Source: Prochlorococcus marinus str. MIT 9215
GTDB taxonomy: Bacteria > Cyanobacteriota > Cyanobacteriia > PCC-6307 > Cyanobiaceae
Assembly (NCBI GenBank): GCA_949486985.1
Contig: CATBLW010000165.1
Location: 1 to 7,232, forward strand
Direction: 5' to 3'
Length of the DNA stretch: 7,232 nt
Positions 1 through 5,550 of this stretch are shown one piece after another. How positions within the stretch are numbered: position 1 is the first letter of the stretch; each line of letters starts with the position of its first letter. The notes beneath the pieces were generated by a model. That model ran no database searches. It had not been told where the DNA came from and was given only the letters and a program-made list of their open reading frames with translations. A program made the position numbers and the translations under genes.

Positions 1-612
1 GCCCGCTATTACCTCAGTGCCTTCATGGTGCGTCAGTTTTCAGTCGTTTGGGTGGTCTTTGCCTTTGAGGAGGATGCCTTGTTTGGCCGTCTTTCTCCTT
101 ACTTACTTCAGCCTTTGCATCCGCTTTGGCGATATGTGGCGTCTCATTTGGCTGAACAGGCCACGCGTCTTCCTTTTGCACTGGGAATTGCAGCTATTTT
201 TTTCCTCTTTTATCCATCTGCGTTTTGGCTGCCTTCAGTTGGTCAATTTGTCTTGGCCTGGTTGGCAACGTTGTTGGCTTTTAGCATCGCCTTTTTGCTG
301 CAGAGTCTGATCTGCGCTCTTTGTTTTTGGACTGAAAGAGCGAGTGCACTGGAGAGGTTGCTGTTCGTTCCTTACCTCTACCTATCCGGTTTGTTGACCC
401 CTCTTGCGGTCTTCCCCGATGGCATCCGATCGGCAGCTCTGTGGACTCCGTTCCCTTATCTGATTGATTTTCCTGCAAGGGTTTTAGCGGGTTTGCCTGT
501 GGATTTAGCGGCTGGCTTTGCGGCACAGTTGGCTTGGTTGGCGATTTTGTTGCCTCTGGTGCTGTTGCTGTGGCGCTCAGGCGTACGTCGTTATACAGCG
601 ATGGGTGCCTGA
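1..612 (+). CDS. ABC-2 type exporter permease, 3' part (DUF990-like, COG4587-like)
   Basis: This is the C-terminal 203 residues of an inner-membrane permease. The frame is open from the first base, so the start lies to the left, and the ATG at base 25 is internal. The visible part has the family pattern: a cytoplasmic segment reading GRLSPYLLQPLHPLWRY at about residues 29-45, then long hydrophobic spans, and the signature LSGLLTPLAVFPDGIR followed by WTPFPYLIDFPARVLAGL. It ends in a hydrophobic helix with an arginine-rich tail. Proteins of this type pair with a second permease and an ATPase to form an exporter. In Synechocystis the corresponding trio has been linked to viologen export. The second permease begins one base after the stop codon, so the two are surely co-transcribed. 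The family is secure from the pattern. The substrate is not known here, and viologen export is only an analogy. Confidence 0.85.
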   Translation, partial: ARYYLSAFMVRQFSVVWVVFAFEEDALFGRLSPYLLQPLHPLWRYVASHLAEQATRLPFALGIAAIFFLFYPSAFWLPSVGQFVLAWLATLLAFSIAFLLQSLICALCFWTERASALERLLFVPYLYLSGLLTPLAVFPDGIRSAALWTPFPYLIDFPARVLAGLPVDLAAGFAAQLAWLAILLPLVLLLWRSGVRRYTAMGA

Positions 613-613
613 G

Positions 614-1402
614 ATGGGTCGTTATCTCATCAGCTTGAGGCGTTTCTGGGGTACGGCCTTGGCGGGGCAACTGGAGTACCAGGCCAACATCGTCATCGAC
701 TTAGTGGCAATGGTGGGCAGCCTGGCAGGAAGCATTTTTGTGTTGTCGCTGTTCTATGGACAGGGCCGAGAACTTGGAGGCTGGAGTTGGCAAGCTGCTC
801 TTGTTGTGCAGGGGTTTTATACCCTCTTTGATGGCATGGCAAGCACGTGGCTACGTCCAAATCTGGGGGCGATTGTCACGCACGTGCGTGAAGGAACATT
901 GGATTACGTGCTGTTGAAGCCGATCGATAGTCAGTTTTGGTTGTCGTTGCGTACGTTGGCTCCGGCAGGCTTGCCGGAAATGGCACTCGGGGTTGCCTTG
1001 ATCGTCTGGGCTGCTGCTCAAGCCGGAGCCTCATTCAGCATGGGCTCCATTTTGTTGGCGTTGTTGATGCTGTTGTCGGGAGGGTGCATTCTTTATGCCT
1101 TGTGGTTTGTGATTGCAGCCACGAGTATTTGGTTCGTGAAGACTTGGAATGCCACCGAGGTTTTGCGCGCTGCCTTGGCAGCAGGTCGTTTTCCGGTGAG
1201 TGCCTATCCACCGACACTGCGCTTGATGTTTACCTTTATCTTTCCTGTTGCTTTCCTAACCACGGTGCCAGCAGAGGCCATTCTTGGCCGCTCTGCGATC
1301 TCGATCGTGGTGTTGGGATTGCTTCTGGCTTCGCTCTTTCTTGCGGTAAGCCGTATGTTTTGGCACTTTGCTTTGCGGCATTACACATCGGCGTCGAGTT
1401 GA
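614..1402 (+). CDS. ABC-2 type exporter permease, second subunit (COG3694-like)
   Basis: A 262-residue integral membrane protein that should pair with the permease immediately upstream to form the membrane channel of an ABC exporter. The ATG at 614 is chosen because it follows the upstream stop by one base and gives the usual family N-terminus, MGRYLISLRRFW. The frame is open back to 518, but that extension is a cysteine-rich shadow of the upstream gene. Hydrophobic spans lie at about residues 23-47, 118-137, 144-172, 203-225 and 228-247. Family landmarks are the charged loop REGTLDYVLLKPIDSQFW (92-109) and the segment AAGRFPVSAYPPTLRL followed by FPVAFLTTVPAEAILGR (189-226). No strong Shine-Dalgarno is seen before the start, which suggests coupling to the upstream gene. 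The ATPase gene is not in the window. The family call is firm and the exported compound is unknown. Confidence 0.87.
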   Translation: MGRYLISLRRFWGTALAGQLEYQANIVIDLVAMVGSLAGSIFVLSLFYGQGRELGGWSWQAALVVQGFYTLFDGMASTWLRPNLGAIVTHVREGTLDYVLLKPIDSQFWLSLRTLAPAGLPEMALGVALIVWAAAQAGASFSMGSILLALLMLLSGGCILYALWFVIAATSIWFVKTWNATEVLRAALAAGRFPVSAYPPTLRLMFTFIFPVAFLTTVPAEAILGRSAISIVVLGLLLASLFLAVSRMFWHFALRHYTSASS

Positions 1403-1404
1403 CC

Positions 1405-2055
1405 ATGCCAGATCCAGGACTTTGGTTTGAGCATTGGTTGCCTTGGCTGCAATCAAATTCTTTGCAATCAAATTGGTTGCAGTCGCCTTTGGGGATGGCG
1501 CTTTTCGTGCCTCTCTATGCCCTTTGGGTGACGCTGTTGCTGCCAGGTGTATGGGCGTCCATGCTGGCCGGCGTCCTGTTCGGCACCTGGCTTGGCAGCG
1601 TGCTGGTGTTTTTTGGTGCTTGTCTTGGTGCGATAGCTGCTTTTTTGCTTGGGCGATATTGGCTCCGAGATTGGGCTCGTCAACGGTTGTCGGCTGTGCC
1701 CAAATTGCAAGCTGTTGAAAAGGCCGTTAGCCGTGAAGGCCTCAAGTTGGTTTTGCTCACCCGCTTGTCGCCAGCCTTCCCTTTTAGCTTGCTCAACTTT
1801 GCCTATGGCTTGAGTGATGTGAGTTTGCGTGACTACAGCATTGGTTTGATCGGGATCTTGCCTGGCACGATTTTGTTTTGTGGCTTCGGTGCCCTGGCTG
1901 GCGATGTGGCGCGTTTTGGCGATGTGCTCTCAGGTGAGGCTGACCCGATCACATGGGCCCTCAGGATTGTCGGTTTGTTGGCCACATTGGCGGTGGTTGT
2001 GATTGTGGCCCGGGCGACGCGGCGGGCGCTTCAGACCTCTGAGCCTTCTGTTTGA
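1405..2055 (+). CDS. TVP38/TMEM64 family membrane protein (DedA/VTT domain)
   Basis: A 216-residue multi-span membrane protein of the SNARE-associated/VTT fold, a family implicated in lipid scrambling and membrane homeostasis. The VTT core runs from about residue 40 to 170. It opens with LLPGVWASMLAGVLFGTWLGS (46-66, split here for description), followed by a glycine-rich helix (GACLGAIAAFLLGRYWLRDW, 71-90). The diagnostic RLSPAFPFSLLNFAYGLSDV lies at 120-139 and carries the conserved Arg120, Pro123, Pro126 and Phe127. It is followed by PGT near 153-155. A final hydrophobic helix (about 183-201) ends in an arginine-rich tail. The ATG at 1405 sits two bases after the permease stop. The frame is open back to 937, but that part is a shadow of the permease. 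The N-terminus has an odd LQSN repeat, described separately. The 3' end overlaps an opposite-strand gene by 25 bases. Its partner or substrate is unknown. Confidence 0.88.
   Translation: MPDPGLWFEHWLPWLQSNSLQSNWLQSPLGMALFVPLYALWVTLLLPGVWASMLAGVLFGTWLGSVLVFFGACLGAIAAFLLGRYWLRDWARQRLSAVPKLQAVEKAVSREGLKLVLLTRLSPAFPFSLLNFAYGLSDVSLRDYSIGLIGILPGTILFCGFGALAGDVARFGDVLSGEADPITWALRIVGLLATLAVVVIVARATRRALQTSEPSV
1448..1485 (+). repeat. 15-bp tandem repeat in the DedA-like gene
   Basis: The 12-mer TGCAATCAAATT occurs at 1448-1459 and again at 1463-1474, a 15-base period. A degenerate third copy (TGCAGTCGCC) follows at 1478. Because the period is five codons, the protein carries LQSNS, LQSNW and LQSPL in succession at residues 15-29, ahead of the first membrane span. 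The repeat is read directly. Whether it varies between strains is not known. Confidence 0.8.
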
Positions 2056-2210
2056 TCTGGATTCTCTAGTCGCCAGTCCTTTAGTGCTGCAAAGAACACG
2101 AACCAGCTCAGTCGCAGTTTTGCAAGTAGGCCTGAACGTTGAGCCAGCTCTGCATATTTGGCACGGCCGCAGTCAGTTTTGATCCAGTTGTCGACTTTGC
2201 TTTGCACCAT
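2031..2210 (-). CDS. Small conserved-looking hypothetical protein, 59 residues
   Basis: I do not recognise this gene. The reading runs MVQSKVDNWIKTDCGRAK at the N-terminus, then a basic and aromatic stretch (LRLSWFVFFAALKDWRLENP, about 32-51) and an acidic tail. The aromatic part is hydrophobic but too broken by charges for a clear membrane span; it could be an amphipathic helix. The ATG at 2210 is preferred. A TTG at 2222 would add four residues, and neither start has a clear Shine-Dalgarno site. It lies 42 bases downstream of the ligA stop on the same strand and fills the only space between ligA and the DedA-like gene, which supports a real third cistron. Its last 25 bases overlap the opposite-strand DedA-like gene. 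Composition is protein-like, with a balanced mix of residues, but the call rests mainly on context. Confidence 0.6.
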   Translation of the reverse strand: MVQSKVDNWIKTDCGRAKYAELAQRSGLLAKLRLSWFVFFAALKDWRLENPDQTEGSEV

Positions 2211-2252
2211 CTGCTTGGGCAATCAATATTTAGAGCCTAGGAATAGCGAATC

Positions 2253-4322
2253 TCAACCGGCTAATAGCTCAAGTAGTTCTTGCTCATTCAGCACGGTGAT
2301 CCCCAGGGTTTCGGCTTTGCTCAACTTGCTGCCCGCTTCAGCACCAGCCACCAGATAGTTGGTTTTTTTGCTGACGGAGCTGCTCACCTTGCCACCGGCA
2401 GTTTCGATCATTTCTTTGGCGGCATTGCGGCTCAGGCTTGGCAGCGTTCCTGTGAGCACGAAGCTTGCCCCTGAAAGTTGGCTGTTGTTGGGGTTGGCGA
2501 CCATGGCTAGCTCTTGTTCACTGGCTGCGAGTGAAATGCCCAGGCTCATCAGCTGACTGAGTAGTTGTTGGTTGGCATCCGTTGAGAGCCATTGCTCCAG
2601 GGATTGGGCGATTTCGCTGCCGATGCCATAAACCTCAGTGATGCGTTCAGGTGCTTGGCAGGCTGCAATGGTGAGTTCTTTTGCGTTCGGGAAGGTTTGC
2701 GTCAGTGCTTTGGCGTTGACGTCGCCAACGTTATGGATGCCCAGGCCATAGAGCTGTCGGTGCCAGGGCCGGCTTTTGGATGCAGCCAGAGCTGTCACAA
2801 GTTTGTTGGCTGATTTGCTGCCCATGCGATCGAGGCTGGCTAATAGGGCTTCATCCAGCTGATAGAGGCCAGCGATGGAACTCACCAATCCCTGTTCGAC
2901 CAATTGTTCGATCAGTTTTCCTCCGAAGCCATCGACATCCATGGCGGCTTTGCTGACCCAGTGGCGCAGGGCGCCTTTGAGGATGGCTGGGCAGCTGCTG
3001 TTGACGCAGCGTGTGGCGGCTTCTCCTTGTTCCCGTACCAGCTCTGAAGCGCATTCCGGGCATGTATGGGGGAGTTCCAGTTGTTGTGCTTCCGGCGCTC
3101 GGAGTTCCTTTAGGACCCGAACGACTTCTGGGATGATTTCGCCGGCTTTGCGCACCACAATCGTGTCGCCGCTATGGAGATCAAGCTCGACTAAGCGATT
3201 GGCGTTATGCAGGCTGGCTCGACTCACCGTCGTACCAGCCAGGGAGATGGGCTTGAATTCAGCGACAGGTGTGACAGCGCCAGTGCGACCGACTTGGCAG
3301 GTCAGCCGAAGCAGTTGGCTGGGTGCTTCCTCGGCGGCGTATTTGAGAGCAATGGCCCAGCGGGGTGCCTTTTGGGTGAAGCCTGCAGTGGCTTGCAACT
3401 CCAGGTCGTTCAGTTTGACGACGACTCCATCGGTGGCGTAGGCGAGGTCGTGGCGACCTTGATCCCAGTTGCTGAAAAAGGTTTCAACAGCGTTCAGATT
3501 TGGTAGTAGCTCGGCATTGGGATTCACCTTGAAGCCGACGGCCTTCAGCCACTCGAGCGATGCCCATTGCTGGATGGGTTTCCCAGGATCGCCATGCTCG
3601 GCTTGCCACTCTTCTGGCAGATGCAAGGTGTAGGCAAAGAAATCCAGATGGCGAGAGGCGACAACCTTTGGATCGAGTTGTCGCAGGGTGCCGGCACAGG
3701 CATTGCGGGGGTTGGCAAACAGGGCATCACCGTTGGCTTCTCTTTCCGCATTGATGCGAGCAAAGGTTGTGTTGGGAATGAAGGCTTCTCCGCGAACCTC
3801 CAGCCATGGGGGGGCATGCTCCAGCTGCAGTCGCAGTGGGATCGAGGCGATGGTGCGTGCATTGGCGGTGATTTCTTCACCTTGTGAGCCATTCCCGCGT
3901 GTGGCCGCACGAACCAAAACACCATCTGCGTAGCTGAGGGCGAGGGCGTTGCCGTCAATCTTTAGTTCTCCCACCATTGGCAGGGGTTGATCCTTGGCTG
4001 GATCAAGAACGCGCATCAGCCGTTGATGCCATGCCGATAGCTCTTCGAGATTGAAGGCGTTATCGAGGCTGAGTAGAGGGATTCTGTGCTCAACACTGAA
4101 AAAGCCTGCTGCCGGATTGCCTCCAACCCGTTGGCTGGGGCTGTCTTCGGTAACGAGAGACGGATCTGCCCTTTCGAGGTCGATCAGTTCTCGATAGAGG
4201 CGGTCATAGATGACGTCCTCCATAACCGGTGCATCAAGCACGTAGTAGGCATGAGCGGCCTGATTGAGCAGGCTGCGCAGCTCATGCGCTCGTTTAGTAG
4301 GCGGTCTCGATGTTGGGCTCAC
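2253..4322 (-). CDS. ligA: NAD+-dependent DNA ligase LigA
   Basis: LigA seals single-strand nicks using NAD+ and is needed for joining Okazaki fragments and for repair. At 689 residues it is full length. The Ia domain has HAYYVLDAPVMEDVIYD (about 24-40). The adenylation domain has ELKIDG with catalytic Lys121, then TRGNG with Arg142, EVRGEAF with Glu179, NPRNACAGTLRQLDP (204-218), TDGVVVKLN with Lys303, and RWAIALKYAAEE with Lys327. The OB fold includes VGRTGAVTPVAEFKP (344-358). Four zinc-binding cysteines are Cys421, Cys424, Cys439 and Cys444. Helix-hairpin-helix repeats span roughly 455-580, and a BRCT domain closes the protein (about 616-689, with FVLTGTLPSLSR and NYLVAGAEAGSKLSKA). The start is GTG at 4322. 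An in-frame stop lies just upstream, and the next Met (residue 34) would cut the Ia domain. It lies 24 bases after the gene ahead and is probably co-transcribed with it. A minor oddity is TRGNG where TRGDG is usual. Confidence 0.98.
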   Translation of the reverse strand: MSPTSRPPTKRAHELRSLLNQAAHAYYVLDAPVMEDVIYDRLYRELIDLERADPSLVTEDSPSQRVGGNPAAGFFSVEHRIPLLSLDNAFNLEELSAWHQRLMRVLDPAKDQPLPMVGELKIDGNALALSYADGVLVRAATRGNGSQGEEITANARTIASIPLRLQLEHAPPWLEVRGEAFIPNTTFARINAEREANGDALFANPRNACAGTLRQLDPKVVASRHLDFFAYTLHLPEEWQAEHGDPGKPIQQWASLEWLKAVGFKVNPNAELLPNLNAVETFFSNWDQGRHDLAYATDGVVVKLNDLELQATAGFTQKAPRWAIALKYAAEEAPSQLLRLTCQVGRTGAVTPVAEFKPISLAGTTVSRASLHNANRLVELDLHSGDTIVVRKAGEIIPEVVRVLKELRAPEAQQLELPHTCPECASELVREQGEAATRCVNSSCPAILKGALRHWVSKAAMDVDGFGGKLIEQLVEQGLVSSIAGLYQLDEALLASLDRMGSKSANKLVTALAASKSRPWHRQLYGLGIHNVGDVNAKALTQTFPNAKELTIAACQAPERITEVYGIGSEIAQSLEQWLSTDANQQLLSQLMSLGISLAASEQELAMVANPNNSQLSGASFVLTGTLPSLSRNAAKEMIETAGGKVSSSVSKKTNYLVAGAEAGSKLSKAETLGITVLNEQELLELLAG

Positions 4323-4346
4323 CGCAAGTGATCAATGAAATGGGCT

Positions 4347-4766
4347 TTAGGTATTGAGTGGCACGATGCGGTCGATGCGCCAGCTGTCATCGACCTTGTT
4401 AAAGGTGAAGTCAAGGCGTAACTCATCTTTGTTCTCGGCGATGAGTTTGATCGTCAGGATGATCTGGCCTTCTTGGAGTCTTGGCCGCCCGGATTTGAGA
4501 TTGCGATAGCGGTTGAGTTTGAGGCTGGCCAGGAAGCGGATGAATTGGGCCCGGTTGACATGTTGCCGATACGTTTTGGTCGTCAGTAGGAAGGCAGCAT
4601 CGATCCGGCCTGCCGCCACTTGAGTGAAGAATTGCTTGATGAGTGGATTGATGCCTCTGGCACTGATCACCAGCCTGATGGCTGTGATCGACCAGAAGAG
4701 AAGCAGGGCTCCAGCTCCGGCCAGTAGTGCCTTAAATCCGAATTCCCGTGCCAGGCCCAGATCCAT
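4347..4766 (-). CDS. Membrane-anchored protein of unknown function
   Basis: A 139-residue protein with one N-terminal membrane span (about 12-34, FKALLAGAGALLLFWSITAI and on) followed by a soluble domain. From about residue 40 the domain reads as alpha then beta: a helix with FFTQVAAGRIDAAFLLTT, a helix with RAQFIRFLASLKL, then strands ending in LRLDFTFNKVDDSWRIDRI. That order resembles the NTF2-like cone fold seen in many small anchored cyanobacterial proteins, but this is a pattern judgement and not a family match. The ATG at 4766 has only a weak purine stretch before it. It is the first gene of the - strand set, and its stop is 24 bases before the ligA start, so ligA is probably transcribed through it. 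Its role is unknown. Nothing in the sequence ties it to DNA ligation beyond position. Confidence 0.75.
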   Translation of the reverse strand: MDLGLAREFGFKALLAGAGALLLFWSITAIRLVISARGINPLIKQFFTQVAAGRIDAAFLLTTKTYRQHVNRAQFIRFLASLKLNRYRNLKSGRPRLQEGQIILTIKLIAENKDELRLDFTFNKVDDSWRIDRIVPLNT

Positions 4767-4889
4767 CGGCTCTATGCAATTGACTCAAGATACTGACTGA
4801 CCATCATCAGTAAAAGTGTTTGTCAGCTTGCTCTTTTGTGTAGGGACTGACAGCCCTGACTCAGCAAGTCGTCTGATCCCGACTCTTCT
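4767..4889. promoter_or_regulatory. Divergent intergenic region, presumed promoters for both operons
   Basis: This is the only non-coding stretch over 100 bases. It must hold the start signals for the - strand unknown-ligA set and, unless there is read-through, for the + strand SprT-like set. No convincing -35/-10 pair is seen on either strand; on the - strand a TATCTT hexamer is the best -10-like match and it lacks a good -35. The region is rich in CTGAC: copies start at 4793, 4797, 4847 and 4856. The near-palindrome TGACTCA occurs at 4781-4787 and 4857-4863, each a short way from one of the two start codons. Small dyads are ACTGA/TCAGT (4796-4811) and AGGG/CCCT (4842-4857). The regulatory role is inferred from gene orientation. 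Confidence 0.5.
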
Positions 4890-5444
4890 ATGCCTCTGGT
4901 TCCATTGCTGCCGCTATTTCATCGGTTCAATCGTGAACATTTCAGTGGCTCGCTGGTGCAGGGATCTCAGCCGCTGCTGGCTGTGAGGTGGAGCGATGGG
5001 CGCTTACGCAAAACAGCTGGTTTTTATCGACGCGGGCCGCTGCTTGCTGCTGCTGGAGGGCAGGGCAGCGAAATCGTTCTTTCTCGCCCTTTGTTGGAAC
5101 CTCTGCCTCAGAGCGCGACGGAGAGCACGCTTTGCCACGAGATGATTCATGCCTGGATTGATCTTGTTTTGCATGTGCGCGAGGGGCATGGCCCTCATTT
5201 TCATGCCCGAATGGCGGCGATTAATGCTGCTCAGAATGAATTTCAGCTGAGTGTGAGGCATCAGTTCCCCGTGCCGATTACGCCGCCAAGGTGGTGGGCG
5301 GTGTGTCCTTGTTGCGGCCGTCGCTCTCCTTATCGGCGGCGGATGAAGAAGGCTGCCTGCAGGCAGTGTTGCGACCGGCACCATGGTGGTAGCTGGCATG
5401 CCAGCTGTGTGCTCGTCTATGAGCCAGCATCTCTGGAGGATTGA
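4890..5444 (+). CDS. SprT-like zinc metalloprotease
   Basis: A 184-residue protein of the SprT-like family, whose eukaryotic member SPRTN cleaves DNA-protein crosslinks; the role of the bacterial members is less clear. The catalytic motif is HEMIHAW (83-89), with zinc ligands His83 and His87 and catalytic Glu84. The third ligand is His100 in GHGPHF, 13 residues on, compared with 15 for the matching pair in human SPRTN. The N-terminal LFHRFNREHFSGSL is the usual family opening. A C-terminal zinc-ribbon-like module has Cys139 and Cys142, then Cys157 and Cys160, with an extra Cys next to each pair (141 and 161). The ATG at 4890 is the first in the open frame and has no strong Shine-Dalgarno. It is divergent from the ligA set across 123 bases. 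A strong ribosome site for the next ORF is embedded in its last codons, indicating translational coupling. The family call is firm; the cellular substrate is inferred. Confidence 0.9.
   Translation: MPLVPLLPLFHRFNREHFSGSLVQGSQPLLAVRWSDGRLRKTAGFYRRGPLLAAAGGQGSEIVLSRPLLEPLPQSATESTLCHEMIHAWIDLVLHVREGHGPHFHARMAAINAAQNEFQLSVRHQFPVPITPPRWWAVCPCCGRRSPYRRRMKKAACRQCCDRHHGGSWHASCVLVYEPASLED
5353..5406. repeat. Cluster of three perfect palindromes in the SprT-like 3' end
   Basis: Three perfect dyads lie in 54 bases of coding sequence: CTGCCTGCAGGCAG (5353-5366), CACCATGGTG (5379-5388) and AGCTGGCATGCCAGCT (5391-5406). They cover the codons of the second half of the zinc-ribbon-like module and the residues after it. 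None is followed by a T-run, so they are not simple terminators. The palindromes are read directly; any function is unknown. Confidence 0.7.
5435..5440 (+). promoter_or_regulatory. Strong Shine-Dalgarno site before the micro-ORF
   Basis: GGAGGA lies five bases ahead of the GTG at 5446 and inside the last codons of the SprT-like gene. It is the clearest ribosome binding site I can see in the window, and it decides the start of the 31-codon ORF. Confidence 0.7.
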
Positions 5445-5445
5445 C

Positions 5446-5541
5446 GTGGATTTGTTTCTCTGGGTATTTCAGCTCAGTGGTGTATCGATTGCTTTGATCG
5501 GTTGGCGACGAGAACAGTGGTTGCAGCGCCGGCGCCGGTAA
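5446..5541 (+). CDS. Membrane micro-ORF, 31 residues (possibly the 5' part of the next gene)
   Basis: This ORF begins at GTG 5446, one base after the SprT-like stop, and ends at TAA 5539-5541. It encodes MDLFLWVFQLSGVSIALIGW and then a basic end, RREQWLQRRRR. The hydrophobic stretch (about 3-20) followed by arginines fits a single N-out, C-in membrane span by the positive-inside rule. The GGAGGA site at a five-base spacing argues that ribosomes really start here. The frame is the same as that of the 226-residue ORF that begins at 5551: only TAA and the codons CGT CGA ACG part them, and the arginine-rich composition runs across the gap. It may therefore be a genuine small protein coupled to its neighbours, or the severed N-terminus of a 261-residue anchored protein. 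I do not recognise a family. Confidence 0.6.
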   Translation: MDLFLWVFQLSGVSIALIGWRREQWLQRRRR

Positions 5542-5550
5542 CGTCGAACG

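Noticed and set aside
518..613. Upstream extension of the second permease to an ATG at 518
   Set aside because: The extra residues are cysteine and tryptophan clusters that mirror the upstream gene in another frame. The ATG at 614 gives the normal N-terminus.
937..1404. Open frame extending the DedA-like protein by 156 residues
   Set aside because: It overlaps the permease entirely and has a composition unlike a membrane protein family; the ATG at 1405 fits the gene spacing.
2028..2052. Terminator after the DedA-like gene
   Set aside because: The stem is short with a bulge, and the following bases (CTTCTGTTTG) are not a clean T-run. It also lies within coding sequence on both strands.
2875..3441. 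Long + strand ORF opposite ligA (188 codons)
   Set aside because: It is antisense to strongly conserved LigA codons, with a Ser/Arg/Ala/Thr-rich composition typical of a shadow frame.
5004..5399. - strand ORF opposite the SprT-like gene
   Set aside because: The + strand frame carries the HEMIHAW and zinc-ribbon motifs, so this is its shadow; the reverse frame shows no recognisable motif.
5529..5538. CCGGCGCCGG palindrome before the micro-ORF stop
   Set aside because: It is ten bases made by consecutive arginine codons (CGC CGG), with no T-run after it; best explained by codon content.
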